Below, piece after piece: positions 42,358-50,603 of a stretch of 64,000 nucleotides of DNA (position 1 is its first letter; each line of letters begins with the position of its first letter). The position numbers and the translations under genes are program-made. The stretch lies in contig JAFTIF010000003.1 of assembly GCA_017457045.1 (NCBI GenBank), positions 1-64,000 of the forward strand, read 5' to 3'. The stretch is from Bacilli bacterium. GTDB lineage: Bacteria > Bacillota_I > Bacilli_A > RFN20 > UBA1709. A model generated the notes under the pieces. That model did no database searches and had not been told where the DNA came from. It was given only the letters and a program-made list of their open reading frames with translations.

Positions 42358-42387
42358 ATTTTGAAAACGCTTTTATGATAAAAGATA

Positions 42388-42415
42388 TGGACTTTTTAAA
42401 AAAAGGTGCTAAAAT
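42388..42415 (+). promoter_or_regulatory. promoter of the T-box/lyase unit
   Basis: TGGACT (42388-42393), 16-base spacer, TAAAAT (42410-42415) with an extended TGC. The start point would be near 42422, just before stem I of the T-box. Confidence 0.5.
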
Positions 42416-42430
42416 GAATTTATAAATTAT

Positions 42431-42690
42431 TAAAAGACGAGGACGAAGAGAAAAATTTAACTTCAATTCTATAGAGAGCTTATGGTTGGTGAAAATAAGT
42501 GAATAGTTAAATATAATATACACTTCTGAGTTTGGTGTTGAAACATAGTAGGCATTCACGTTTACCCTACGTTACAAGGGAATAGATTGATAGATCTAAA
42601 AGGAGATAACATTAAGTTATAAAAAGGGTGGTACCGCGGAATAAGATTTCGTCCCTATTAAGGCAAGGGATAGAAATCGTTTTTTATTTT
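42431..42690 (+). promoter_or_regulatory. T-box leader, tyrosine-type
   Basis: A complete T-box. Stem I has a GA-rich K-turn base (GAAG 42445-42448 with CTTC 42523-42526), a helix TTTAAC/GTTAAA (42456-42461, 42506-42511), an AGAGAG bulge and the distal loop GGTTGGTGAAA (42484-42494) on stem CTTAT/ATAAG. In the specifier loop the codon is TAC (42519-42521) followed by A; the overlapping TAT would also be Tyr. The T-box core AAGGGTGGTACCGCGG (42624-42639) has TGGT, which pairs with ACCA and so wants discriminator A, as in tRNA-Tyr. A terminator follows (42645-42690). The lyase should be transcribed when tRNA-Tyr is uncharged. Confidence 0.9.
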
Positions 42691-42716
42691 CTTGTCAAAA
42701 GCAAGGAGGAATACAT

Positions 42717-44165
42717 ATGGCTAACATTAAATTTTTTAAAGAAAAAGAATTACCTTTAGAAATGCATAAGGTAAGAATTGTTCAAAAGTTACATCTTTTA
42801 CCTATTGATGAAAGATTAAGAGCAATGCAAGAAGCAGGAAACAATACTTTTTTGCTTAGAAATAAGGAAGTATATTTAGATATGCTTACTGATAGTGGAA
42901 CTAATGCGATGAGTGATAGACAACTAGCAAGTATGATGATTGCTGATGATTCATATGCAGGAAGTGAAACATTCTATAGACTTGAAAAAGCTGTTCAAAA
43001 GTTTTTTGGTAAAAAGTATTTCTTACCAGCTCACCAAGGAAGAGCAGCAGAACATATCTTAGCAAAAACTTTAGTAAAACCTGGTGACATTGTTCCTATG
43101 AACTATCACTTTACAACTACAAAAACACATATTCAATTATGTGGTGGTGATGTAGTTGAATTATTTACTGATAAAGCAGTTGAAATCGTAAGTGATGAAC
43201 CGTTTAAAGGAGATATGGATTTAGATAAACTAGAGGAAACATTAGCTTCTTTAGGAAAAGAAAGAGTTCCATTTGTTAGAATTGAAATGGGAACTAACTT
43301 AATAGGTGGTCAACCAGTAAGTTTAGGTAATGTAAAAGAAGTATCTAAAATTTGTAAAAAATATGGTGTTCCAGTTATGATCGATGCATCCTTAATCACT
43401 GACAACTTATATTTTAATAAAACACGAGAAGATATTTGTAAAAATATGAGTATTGCTGAAATTGCTTTAGAATTAAGTAAATGCGCAGATATTATTTATT
43501 TCTCAGCAAGAAAATTAGGAAGTGCTAAAGGTGGAGGTATCGTCGTAGACGATAAAGCTTTATTTGATAAAATGAAAGGTTTGGTCCCAATTTATGAAGG
43601 CTTCTTAACTTATGGTGGTATGTCTACTAGAGAAATGGAAGCAGTAGCAGTAGGGCTTGAAGAAGCAGTAGACATGGATATGATTTCTCATGGTCCTGAA
43701 TTTATTCATGAATTTGGAAGAATCTTAGAATCTTATGGAGTACCAATTGTTACTCCAACTGGAGGATTAGGTTTACATTTAAATGCAAGAGAATTTGTTT
43801 CTCATATTCCAGGTGATCAATATCAAGCAGCATCACTTGCTTCAGCTATCTTTATTGTAAGTGGTGCAAGAGGTATGGAAAGAGGTACTGTTTCAGAAAC
43901 AAGAAATCCAGATGGAAGTGAACATATTGCAGAATGTGAACTTGTTCGTTTAGCATTACCTAGACGTGTATTTACATTATCACAAGTTAGATTCATCGCT
44001 GATAGAATAGCATGGTTATATGAAAACAGACACTTAATTGGAGGATTAAGATTCAGTGAAGAACCAGAAGTAATGAGATTCTTTATTGGAAGACTTGAAC
44101 CAGTAAGTGATTGGCAAGAGAAATTAGTCGCTAAGTTTAAAGAAGACTTTGGAGACAGCTTATAA
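42717..44165 (+). CDS. tyrosine phenol-lyase-like PLP enzyme
   Basis: Member of the beta-eliminating lyase family (tyrosine phenol-lyase, tryptophanase). The 482-residue product keeps LTDSGTNAMSD, Tyr80 (SYAGSETFYRLE), Arg109 (HQGRAAE), FTTT (132-135), NLIGGQPVS (Asn194), Asp223 and PLP Lys266 (SARKLG). It has Met387 and Arg389 in ARGMERG, the pair found in tyrosine phenol-lyase and not in tryptophanase (Val/Ile). However, the conserved Arg of DATR is Leu226 (DASL), and SGKKD is SARKL, so it is divergent. With a Tyr T-box upstream it may act in the tyrosine-forming direction or on another substrate. Confidence 0.8.
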   Translation: MANIKFFKEKELPLEMHKVRIVQKLHLLPIDERLRAMQEAGNNTFLLRNKEVYLDMLTDSGTNAMSDRQLASMMIADDSYAGSETFYRLEKAVQKFFGKKYFLPAHQGRAAEHILAKTLVKPGDIVPMNYHFTTTKTHIQLCGGDVVELFTDKAVEIVSDEPFKGDMDLDKLEETLASLGKERVPFVRIEMGTNLIGGQPVSLGNVKEVSKICKKYGVPVMIDASLITDNLYFNKTREDICKNMSIAEIALELSKCADIIYFSARKLGSAKGGGIVVDDKALFDKMKGLVPIYEGFLTYGGMSTREMEAVAVGLEEAVDMDMISHGPEFIHEFGRILESYGVPIVTPTGGLGLHLNAREFVSHIPGDQYQAASLASAIFIVSGARGMERGTVSETRNPDGSEHIAECELVRLALPRRVFTLSQVRFIADRIAWLYENRHLIGGLRFSEEPEVMRFFIGRLEPVSDWQEKLVAKFKEDFGDSL

Positions 44166-44169
44166 AATA

Positions 44170-44209
44170 AAAAAGGAGAAAGTTTTATATTTCTCCTTTA
44201 ATTTTGTTT
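44170..44209 (+). repeat. 40-bp terminator repeat, copy 1
   Basis: This copy is identical to 44882-44921 except for one base (A at 44189, C in the other). It contains the lyase terminator: AAAGGAGAAA (44172-44181) paired with TTTCTCCTTT (44190-44199), then AATTTTGTTT. The two copies bracket the relBE genes in direct orientation. Confidence 0.93.
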
Positions 44210-44215
44210 GCTGTA

Positions 44216-44245
44216 TTGCAAAAAGATATACAATTGCAATATAAT
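44216..44245 (+). promoter_or_regulatory. relBE promoter and possible operator
   Basis: TTGCAA (44216-44221), 18-base spacer, TATAAT (44240-44245). The palindrome ATTGCAAT (44234-44241) overlaps the -10, and ATTGCA is repeated at the -35, which suits RelB autorepression. Confidence 0.6.
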
Positions 44246-44269
44246 ATTAATATCATAGGAGGAGATAAT

Positions 44270-44575
44270 ATGTCTAAAACAGCAAGTGTTTTTACTAGAG
44301 TAGATCCTTTAGTTAAGGAACAGGCAGAAGAGATTCTAAATGAATTAGGTATTTCTATGTCAACAGCTATGGGATTATTTTTAAAACAAATAGTTTTACA
44401 AAAAGGAATACCTTTTGATGTTAAGATTCCTACTAAAAGACCAATATGTATTGATGAGTTAAGTGAAGAAGAAGTGAATTCAATTTTAGAAGAATCTATC
44501 AAGTCAGCTAAAAGTAAAAATTGTCAAACTTTGGAAGAGTTTGAAAAGTCAATTAGGAAAGAACTAGATTTATGA
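44270..44575 (+). CDS. RelB/DinJ family antitoxin
   Basis: Antitoxin of a type II toxin-antitoxin pair; it neutralises the toxin and represses the operon through a ribbon-helix-helix. The 101-residue product begins SKTASVFTRVDPLVKEQAEEILNELGISMSTAMGLFLKQIVLQKGIPFDV, the DinJ pattern, followed by an acidic toxin-binding tail. The ATG at 44270 follows AGGAGGAG; the longer reading frame runs back through the promoter. It overlaps the toxin start by 4 bases. Confidence 0.9.
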   Translation: MSKTASVFTRVDPLVKEQAEEILNELGISMSTAMGLFLKQIVLQKGIPFDVKIPTKRPICIDELSEEEVNSILEESIKSAKSKNCQTLEEFEKSIRKELDL

Positions 44576-44883
44576 TTCAATGGAATGTGAAAATAACACC
44601 TGAATTTGGTGAAGATTTGAGCAGTATCCATTATTATATTTCCGTTATTAAGGAAGAACCTATTAATGCTAGAAAAATAGTTAACAATATTATTGATAGT
44701 TTGCAAAGCTTATCTTGTTTTCCATTTAGAAATCCTATTTTAAATGATGCTAATTTTAATATAAGAAAAATGATTATTAATGAATTTGTTATTTTATATT
44801 TAATCGAAGAAGAAACTTTAACAATATCTGTATTGAGAATTTTTTCTACGACGAAAAATTATGAAAAACAATTTACAAATTAA
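44572..44883 (+). CDS. RelE/ParE superfamily toxin
   Basis: The 103-residue product has the RelE/ParE fold pattern: an N-terminal strand VKITPEFGEDLSSIHYYI, a helix pair with NARKIVNNIIDSLQSLSCFPFRNPI, and strands RKMIINEFVILYLIEEETLTISVLRIFSTTKNYEKQF. Whether it cuts mRNA (RelE/YafQ) or poisons gyrase (ParE) cannot be told from sequence. It starts at the ATGA overlap with the antitoxin. Its stop lies at the first base of terminator repeat copy 2. Confidence 0.85.
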   Translation: MIQWNVKITPEFGEDLSSIHYYISVIKEEPINARKIVNNIIDSLQSLSCFPFRNPILNDANFNIRKMIINEFVILYLIEEETLTISVLRIFSTTKNYEKQFTN

Positions 44884-44921
44884 AAAGGAGAAAGTTTTAT
44901 CTTTCTCCTTTAATTTTGTTT
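44882..44921. repeat. 40-bp terminator repeat, copy 2
   Basis: Copy 2 of the 44170-44209 repeat, 39 of 40 bases identical. The same hairpin ends relE on the forward strand and stands 8 bases from the end of ppdK on the other strand, so it also serves as the ppdK terminator. Confidence 0.93.
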
Positions 44922-44929
44922 AGTGTAAA

Positions 44930-47566
44930 CTATTTGTTTTTAATTGCAGCGTGAGCAGCAGCTAATCTTGCGATAGGTACACGGTATGGTGAACATGAAA
45001 CATAGTTTAATCCAACTTTATGGAAGAATTCAACTGATGCAGGTTCTCCACCTTGTTCTCCACAAACACCAACTTTTAAGTTAGGTCTTGTAGATCTACC
45101 TAATTTAGTAGCAATTTCAACTAATTTACCAACACCGTTTTGGTCTAATCTAGCAAATGGATCGCTAACATAGATTTTGTTTCCGTAATATGCATCTAAG
45201 AATTTACCAGCATCATCACGGCTGAATCCGAATGTCATTTGTGTTAAGTCGTTTGTACCGAAACTGAAGAATTCTGCTTCTTTAGCAATTTCGTCAGCTA
45301 ATAATGCAGCACGAGGAATTTCAATCATTGTACCTACATGGTATTTTAAATTGCTTCCGCTTGCAGCGATAATTTCGTCAGCAACGTTAACAACGATGTC
45401 TTTAACGAATTTCATTTCTTTTGGATCACCAACTAATGGAATCATAATTTCTGGAACGATATTATATTCTGGGTGAGCTTTATTTACATTGATTGCAGCT
45501 TCGATTACAGCTCTTGTTTGCATTTCTGCAATTTCAGGATATGTAACTGATAAACGGCAACCTCTGTGTCCCATCATAGGGTTGAATTCGTGTAATGAAG
45601 CGATTGTTGCGTGTAATTCATCAACTGAAACATTTAATTCAGCTGCTAATGCAACGATATCTTCTTCTTTTGTTGGAACGAATTCGTGTAGAGGTGGGTC
45701 TAAGAAACGAATTGTTACAGGATATACTGTCATTGCTTCGTAGATACCTTCGAAGTCACTTCTTTGCATTGGTAATAATTTTGCTAATGCAGCTCTTCTT
45801 TGGTCTTGAGTTTTTGAAACGATCATTTCACGAACTGCTTTAATTCTATCTGCTTCAAAGAACATGTGTTCTGTACGGCATAAACCAATACCTTCAGCAC
45901 CAAATTCTACAGCTTGTCTTGCATCTTTTGGTGAGTCAGCATTTGTTCTAATTTTTAATGTTCTTACTTCATCAGCCCAGTTCATAATTCTTTCGAAATT
46001 ACCTGTGATTGCAGCTGGAACTGATTTAATTTCGCCTAAGTAGATGTTACCTGTTGAACCATCTAATGAAATAACGTCGCCTTCTTTAACTGTATGTCCG
46101 TTTAATACGAAGTATTTTTCTTCTTCATAAACTTTTAATTCATGACATCCAGCAACACAACATTTACCCATACCTCTAGCAACAACAGCAGCGTGAGAAG
46201 TCATACCACCACGTGCAGTTAAGATACCTTGTGAGTTGTCCATACCGATAATATCTTCTGGAGATGTTTCTAATCTTACAAGTACAGCTTTTTCTCCAGC
46301 GTTCTTTAATGCTACTGCATCGTCAGCGTGGAATACAACTTTACCAGCACCAGCACCTGGAGAAGCAGGTAAGCCTGAGCCAACAGGTTTTGCAGCTTTT
46401 AATGCTGCTGCATCAAATGTAGGGTGTAATAAAGAATCTAATTGTTGAGGTTCAACCATTAATAATGCTTGTTCTTTAGTTACTAAACCTTCATCATACA
46501 TATCACAAGCGATTTGTAAAGCAGCTGTAGCTGTTCTCTTACCATTTCTTGTTTGTAACATGAATAATTTACCATCTTGGATAGTGAATTCCATGTCTTG
46601 CATGTTTTTATAATATCTTTCTAATTTTTTAGCTGTGTTACAGAAATCTTCATAAACTTGAGGCATTCTTTCAGCTAATTTATCGATTGATAATGGTGTA
46701 CGGATACCTGCAACAACGTCTTCACCTTGAGCGTTGTATAAGAATTCACCGTAAATTTTGTTTTCACCAGTTGATGGGTTTCTTGAGAAAGCAACACCAG
46801 TACCACAGTTTTCACCCATGTTACCGAATGCCATCATTTGTACGTTAACAGCTGTACCCCATTCGTGTGGGATACCATTCATTTTTCTGTAGTAGATAGC
46901 TCTTTCTGTGTTCCATGAACGGAATACTGCTTTAACACCTTCTAATAATTGAGCTTTTGGATCTTCTGGGAATTCTTCGCCTTTTTCTTCTTTATATTGA
47001 CGTTTGAATAAAGCAACTAATTCTTTTAAGTCTTCTGCTGTTAATTCAGTGTCTAATGTAACACCACGTTTTTCTTTTTCTTCATCTAAGATTCTTTCGA
47101 AGTGTGATTTGTTTAAACCAATAACTACGTCAGAATACATTTGAATAAATCTACGATATGAGTCGTATGCGAATCTTTCGTTACCTGATAATTCTGCTAA
47201 ACCTTTAGCAATTTCATCATTGATACCTAAGTTTAATACTGTATCCATCATACCAGGCATTGAGATTCTAGCACCTGAACGAACAGATACTAATAATGGG
47301 TTTTTAGGATCTCCGAATTTTTTGCCTGATGCGTTTTCTAACATTTCAACTTTTTCCATGATTTGTTCAACGATTTCGTCAGCAATTTTTTCGCCATCAG
47401 CATAGTAACGTGTACATGCTTCAGTTGTTACTGTGAAACCATAAGGTACAGGGAAACCTTGTGAAGACATTTCTGCAAGACCAGCACCTTTACCACCTAA
47501 AAGGTTTCTAGGATTTTCGATCTTATTGTAGTCTTCGTTAAAAAAGTAAACATATTTTTTGCTCAT
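44930..47566 (-). CDS. ppdK: pyruvate, phosphate dikinase
   Basis: Interconverts pyruvate, ATP and phosphate with PEP, AMP and PPi; in fermenting anaerobes it replaces or complements pyruvate kinase. The 878-residue product has the ATP-grasp start NPRNLLGGKGAGLAEMSSQGFPVP, the phosphohistidine loop GGMTSHAAVVARGMGKCCVAG, and the PEP site with GTNDLTQMTFGFSRDDAG and GVCGEQGGEP. Normal length. Start after AAAGGAG. Its codons are less AT-biased than those of its neighbours, as expected for a highly expressed gene. Confidence 0.97.
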   Translation of the reverse strand: MSKKYVYFFNEDYNKIENPRNLLGGKGAGLAEMSSQGFPVPYGFTVTTEACTRYYADGEKIADEIVEQIMEKVEMLENASGKKFGDPKNPLLVSVRSGARISMPGMMDTVLNLGINDEIAKGLAELSGNERFAYDSYRRFIQMYSDVVIGLNKSHFERILDEEKEKRGVTLDTELTAEDLKELVALFKRQYKEEKGEEFPEDPKAQLLEGVKAVFRSWNTERAIYYRKMNGIPHEWGTAVNVQMMAFGNMGENCGTGVAFSRNPSTGENKIYGEFLYNAQGEDVVAGIRTPLSIDKLAERMPQVYEDFCNTAKKLERYYKNMQDMEFTIQDGKLFMLQTRNGKRTATAALQIACDMYDEGLVTKEQALLMVEPQQLDSLLHPTFDAAALKAAKPVGSGLPASPGAGAGKVVFHADDAVALKNAGEKAVLVRLETSPEDIIGMDNSQGILTARGGMTSHAAVVARGMGKCCVAGCHELKVYEEEKYFVLNGHTVKEGDVISLDGSTGNIYLGEIKSVPAAITGNFERIMNWADEVRTLKIRTNADSPKDARQAVEFGAEGIGLCRTEHMFFEADRIKAVREMIVSKTQDQRRAALAKLLPMQRSDFEGIYEAMTVYPVTIRFLDPPLHEFVPTKEEDIVALAAELNVSVDELHATIASLHEFNPMMGHRGCRLSVTYPEIAEMQTRAVIEAAINVNKAHPEYNIVPEIMIPLVGDPKEMKFVKDIVVNVADEIIAASGSNLKYHVGTMIEIPRAALLADEIAKEAEFFSFGTNDLTQMTFGFSRDDAGKFLDAYYGNKIYVSDPFARLDQNGVGKLVEIATKLGRSTRPNLKVGVCGEQGGEPASVEFFHKVGLNYVSCSPYRVPIARLAAAHAAIKNK

Positions 47567-47605
47567 TTTTTAAAGCTCCTTTCAATAAAATTTTGACCAT
47601 TTATA

Positions 47606-47634
47606 ATTATATCTTAAAATTGCTATATTGACAA
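47606..47634 (-). promoter_or_regulatory. ppdK promoter
   Basis: On the reverse strand TTGTCA (47634-47629), 17-base spacer, TATAAT (47611-47606). Confidence 0.75.
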
Positions 47635-47652
47635 ACAAAAAATAGCGATTTT
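47616..47652. promoter_or_regulatory. inverted repeat around the ppdK -35
   Basis: AAAATTGCTAT (47616-47626) and ATAGCGATTTT (47642-47652) are inverted copies with one mismatch. They flank the -35 and are centred on it, a position suited to a repressor. Nothing else is seen in 47653-47760. Confidence 0.45.
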
Positions 47653-47766
47653 ATTATTTTTTTAATATTTAGATATTAATTTGTGTATTTTAGCATAAAA
47701 ATTGAATGAAAAAGTAGGAAGAAACAAAGATTTAAGTTTATTTATAAATTGTTAATTGCAATTGCC

Positions 47767-47795
47767 TTGAAAATTGAGCGAAAATGGATTATAGT
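47767..47795 (+). promoter_or_regulatory. promoter of the flippase-like gene
   Basis: TTGAAA (47767-47772), 17-base spacer, TATAGT (47790-47795). Confidence 0.65.
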
Positions 47796-47820
47796 AATTA
47801 CTGATTTAAGGAGAAAGAGT

Positions 47821-48963
47821 ATGCAAAAAGAAAATGTACAAGGAAAAGCTAAAAATAACTTTTTGAAAAATGCATTAAGTATCGTATTGTTAATTGTTGT
47901 ATCTGCATTAGTAGTATATTTGTTCATCAAAGATGATATTGATGGTCTTTTGATAGCATTAAAGCAAACAAAATGGTTATTCATTTTGTATGCTTTTGGA
48001 TTAATGATGATTGCATATATTCTTGATGGATTGTGTTTATTAATATTAACTAGAGAATATAAAAAAGATTATTCATTTAAAGAAGCGTTACAAAATACGA
48101 TGATTGGTTCTTTCTTTTGCTCAATTACACCTAGTGCTTCAGGAGGACAATTTGTTCAAGCATATCATTTTTCTAAAACAAAAGTTCCTGTTGAAGATTC
48201 ATCAAGTGTATTGGTTATGAATTTTACAATATTTCAGTTTTCAGTTTTAGTTTGTGCATTATTCAGCGTAATTTTCTTTTATGAAGATGCTGTAAGATTA
48301 ATCCCTACAGTAGAATTATTTGGATTAAATATCAGCTTTACAATATTAATTATATTAGGATTTATTTTAACAATTATCAGTGTGGTAGGACCAATTTTAC
48401 TTTCTTATTCGAAATTAATAAATAAATTCATCTACTGGTTAATTAAAGTTTTAGGTAAAATAAAATTAATAAAGAAACCTGATCAAACAATTGAAAAGGT
48501 TGGAGCAAAAATAGATGGTTTTAGAGCTAATTTAAGTAATTTAAAAGGAAAAGAAAAAACACTTATTAAAGCGTTTTTTGCTGCGATGGGAAGATTTATT
48601 GTTTATTTTTCAATCCCATTTTTTATCGGATTAGGATTGGGAGTTGAACTTGATAATCTAAGCTTACCTTTATCTATTTCATTTGGTTGCTATATTTGGA
48701 TATTGTCTATGTTTATTGTTATCCCAGGTGGTAGTGGTGGAGCAGAGGCATTCTTTGTGTTACTATTTACAAATGTATTTATATCTTCAACTGGTACATC
48801 ATTAGCAGCTCCTGGTATGCTTTTATGGAGATTTGTAACTTTCCATATTCCACTAATTATTTGTGGAATTATCACATTAATATTTAATAAGAAAAAGAAT
48901 GCTAAATTCTTCCAAGAAGTCCCATCAAAATATAGTTGGATTTTTATGAAAAAACATCACTAG
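47821..48963 (+). CDS. flippase-like (LPG synthase TM domain) membrane protein
   Basis: Matches the membrane half of MprF (lysylphosphatidylglycerol synthase) without the soluble aminoacyl-transferase half. The 380-residue protein has about eight helices and the family block SFFCSITPSASGGQFVQAYHFSKTKVPVEDSSSVLVMNF and IVIPGGSGGAEAFFVLLF. These stand-alone versions are thought to flip lipids or lipid-linked molecules. The ATG at 47821 follows AAGGAGA; an upstream in-frame extension runs through the promoter. recX follows after 7 bases. Confidence 0.85.
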   Translation: MQKENVQGKAKNNFLKNALSIVLLIVVSALVVYLFIKDDIDGLLIALKQTKWLFILYAFGLMMIAYILDGLCLLILTREYKKDYSFKEALQNTMIGSFFCSITPSASGGQFVQAYHFSKTKVPVEDSSSVLVMNFTIFQFSVLVCALFSVIFFYEDAVRLIPTVELFGLNISFTILIILGFILTIISVVGPILLSYSKLINKFIYWLIKVLGKIKLIKKPDQTIEKVGAKIDGFRANLSNLKGKEKTLIKAFFAAMGRFIVYFSIPFFIGLGLGVELDNLSLPLSISFGCYIWILSMFIVIPGGSGGAEAFFVLLFTNVFISSTGTSLAAPGMLLWRFVTFHIPLIICGIITLIFNKKKNAKFFQEVPSKYSWIFMKKHH

Positions 48964-48970
48964 GTGAAAT

Positions 48971-49609
48971 ATGGAATACGAGATTAAAAATGTTAAAATT
49001 ATCGGTGAAAAAGTCATCGTAAAATATATACAAAATGAAAATGAATGTGAATTTGAAATTCTACTTAAAACTTACGTAGAATTTCCGTTTTCAGTTGGTC
49101 AAATTATTGATAAAGAAAAGTATAAAGAAATCACAAAAATCGATGAGAAAAATAAGATTGAAAACGAGGCATATAATCACCTAAAAAGAAGCGATTTAAC
49201 AAGTGATGAATTAATAAAAAAATTAATAAAAAAACATCCTAAAAAAAGAGTAGTTATTAACAAAATAATAGCAGACTTAAAAGAAAAAAATATTATTAAT
49301 GATGAACAATTTGTTATGCATTTTATAAAAAAGGGAATCAATTCTTTTAAAGGATTAGATAGAATTATATATGAGCTTCAATATAAAGGGATTGATGAAC
49401 AAATTATTTATCAAAGTATTAATGAAGATATCAAAGAAATTGAAAAAGAAAAAGCATATCAATTGGGAAGCAAACAAATGCGTTTATCTAAGAACTTAGA
49501 GTTTCGAAAAATGCGTGACAAAGTATACTATAAACTTTCATATGCTGGTTACAATAAAGAATTAATCGAAGAAATTATGTGTAAACTTAATCTTATTAAG
49601 GAAATCTAA
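48971..49609 (+). CDS. recX: recombination regulator RecX
   Basis: Binds RecA filaments and modulates recombination. The 212-residue product has the tandem three-helix repeats: NEAYNHLKRSDLTSDELIKKLIKKHP, VINKIIADLKEKNIINDEQFVMHFIKKGINSFKGLDRIIYELQYKGID and RKMRDKVYYKLSYAGYNKELIEEIM. Length is close to other RecX proteins of Firmicutes. Its start follows AGGTGAAAT, 7 bases after the flippase-like gene. recA is not in the window. Confidence 0.88.
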   Translation: MEYEIKNVKIIGEKVIVKYIQNENECEFEILLKTYVEFPFSVGQIIDKEKYKEITKIDEKNKIENEAYNHLKRSDLTSDELIKKLIKKHPKKRVVINKIIADLKEKNIINDEQFVMHFIKKGINSFKGLDRIIYELQYKGIDEQIIYQSINEDIKEIEKEKAYQLGSKQMRLSKNLEFRKMRDKVYYKLSYAGYNKELIEEIMCKLNLIKEI

Positions 49610-49645
49610 TAAGATTTATGTTAATATTAAAATGAGGTGATATTG

Positions 49646-50572
49646 ATGATTAAAGATTTAAAAGAAAATACTAGAGTATCAATCAATTTATTAGTTTCCC
49701 AAGCCACTAAAGGAGTAACTACTAATGGTGGTGCATATTTGAATATCACTTTTCAAGATGCTACTGGTAGTATTGAGGGTAGAAAATGGGAAATCTTAGA
49801 TAAGGATTATGAAGTATTTGCAGCTGGAAACATTGTTAATGTTAAAGCTGATGTTATCGAATATAGAAATGTTCTTCAATTAAAAGTTTTAGGCGGAGAT
49901 TTAGTTAATAGCTCTGAAGTTGATGTTGCTGATTATGTTGCAAGTGCACCAGAACCAAGAGAGTTAATGCAAAGAAAACTATTGTCTTATGTAAATTCAA
50001 TTACTAATGATGATGTAAAAAGAATTGTTGAAGAAATTGTAAAAAAAGATTTAATGCAAATTGCTGTTTATCCAGCAGCTAGTAGAAACCATCATGAATA
50101 CGCATCTGGATTACTACATCATACTGTAGGTATGTTAGATTGTGCTAAAGCATTGTTAGCAGTTTATCCTAGCTTAGATGCAAACTATTTATATGCTGGT
50201 GTTATTTTACATGATTTAGGTAAATTAGTAGAATTAAGTGGACCAATCCTACCACATTACACAATGGAAGGTAAATTATTAGGTCATATATCTATTATGT
50301 CTGCAAGAATTAATGAAGTTGCTAAACAATTAAACATCACTTCTGAAGCAAGAGTTTTATTACAACATATGGTTTTATCACATCATGGACAACATGAATT
50401 TGGTTCACCAATCTTACCACTTACAAAAGAAGCAGAAGTTTTATGTTTTATTGACAATTTAGATGCTAGATTAAATATGATTGATAAAGCATTAGCTGGA
50501 ATTGATGAAGGAGAATTTACTGGTAGAATCCCTTCATTAGAAGGCAGAACATTTTATAAAACAAAAAAGTAG
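49646..50572 (+). CDS. yhaM: 3'-5' exoribonuclease YhaM
   Basis: YhaM degrades RNA and DNA from the 3' end. The 308-residue product has an N-terminal OB fold (TNGGAYLNITFQDATGSIEGRKWEI) and a C-terminal HD domain (HHEYASGLLHHTVGMLDCAKALL, VILHDLGKLVELSG, HMVLSHHGQHEFGSP) with all metal-binding His/Asp residues. The ATG at 49646 follows GAGGTGA; a GTG three codons upstream lies inside that site. A hairpin overlaps its end. Confidence 0.94.
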   Translation: MIKDLKENTRVSINLLVSQATKGVTTNGGAYLNITFQDATGSIEGRKWEILDKDYEVFAAGNIVNVKADVIEYRNVLQLKVLGGDLVNSSEVDVADYVASAPEPRELMQRKLLSYVNSITNDDVKRIVEEIVKKDLMQIAVYPAASRNHHEYASGLLHHTVGMLDCAKALLAVYPSLDANYLYAGVILHDLGKLVELSGPILPHYTMEGKLLGHISIMSARINEVAKQLNITSEARVLLQHMVLSHHGQHEFGSPILPLTKEAEVLCFIDNLDARLNMIDKALAGIDEGEFTGRIPSLEGRTFYKTKK

Positions 50573-50588
50573 CTTAATGCTACTTTTA
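50565..50588 (+). terminator. hairpin after yhaM
   Basis: AAAAGTAGC (50565-50573) pairs with GCTACTTTT (50579-50587), but the T-run is short, so some transcription may continue into the ChrA genes. Confidence 0.65.
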
Positions 50589-50603
50589 GTTTGAGGATTA
50601 GTT

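Noticed and set aside
42533..42535. TGG in the leader as a Trp specifier, which would make the lyase a tryptophanase
   Set aside because: It lies outside the specifier loop, in the 3' strand below the K-turn base. TGGT in the T-box core and the MERG residues of the enzyme favour Tyr.
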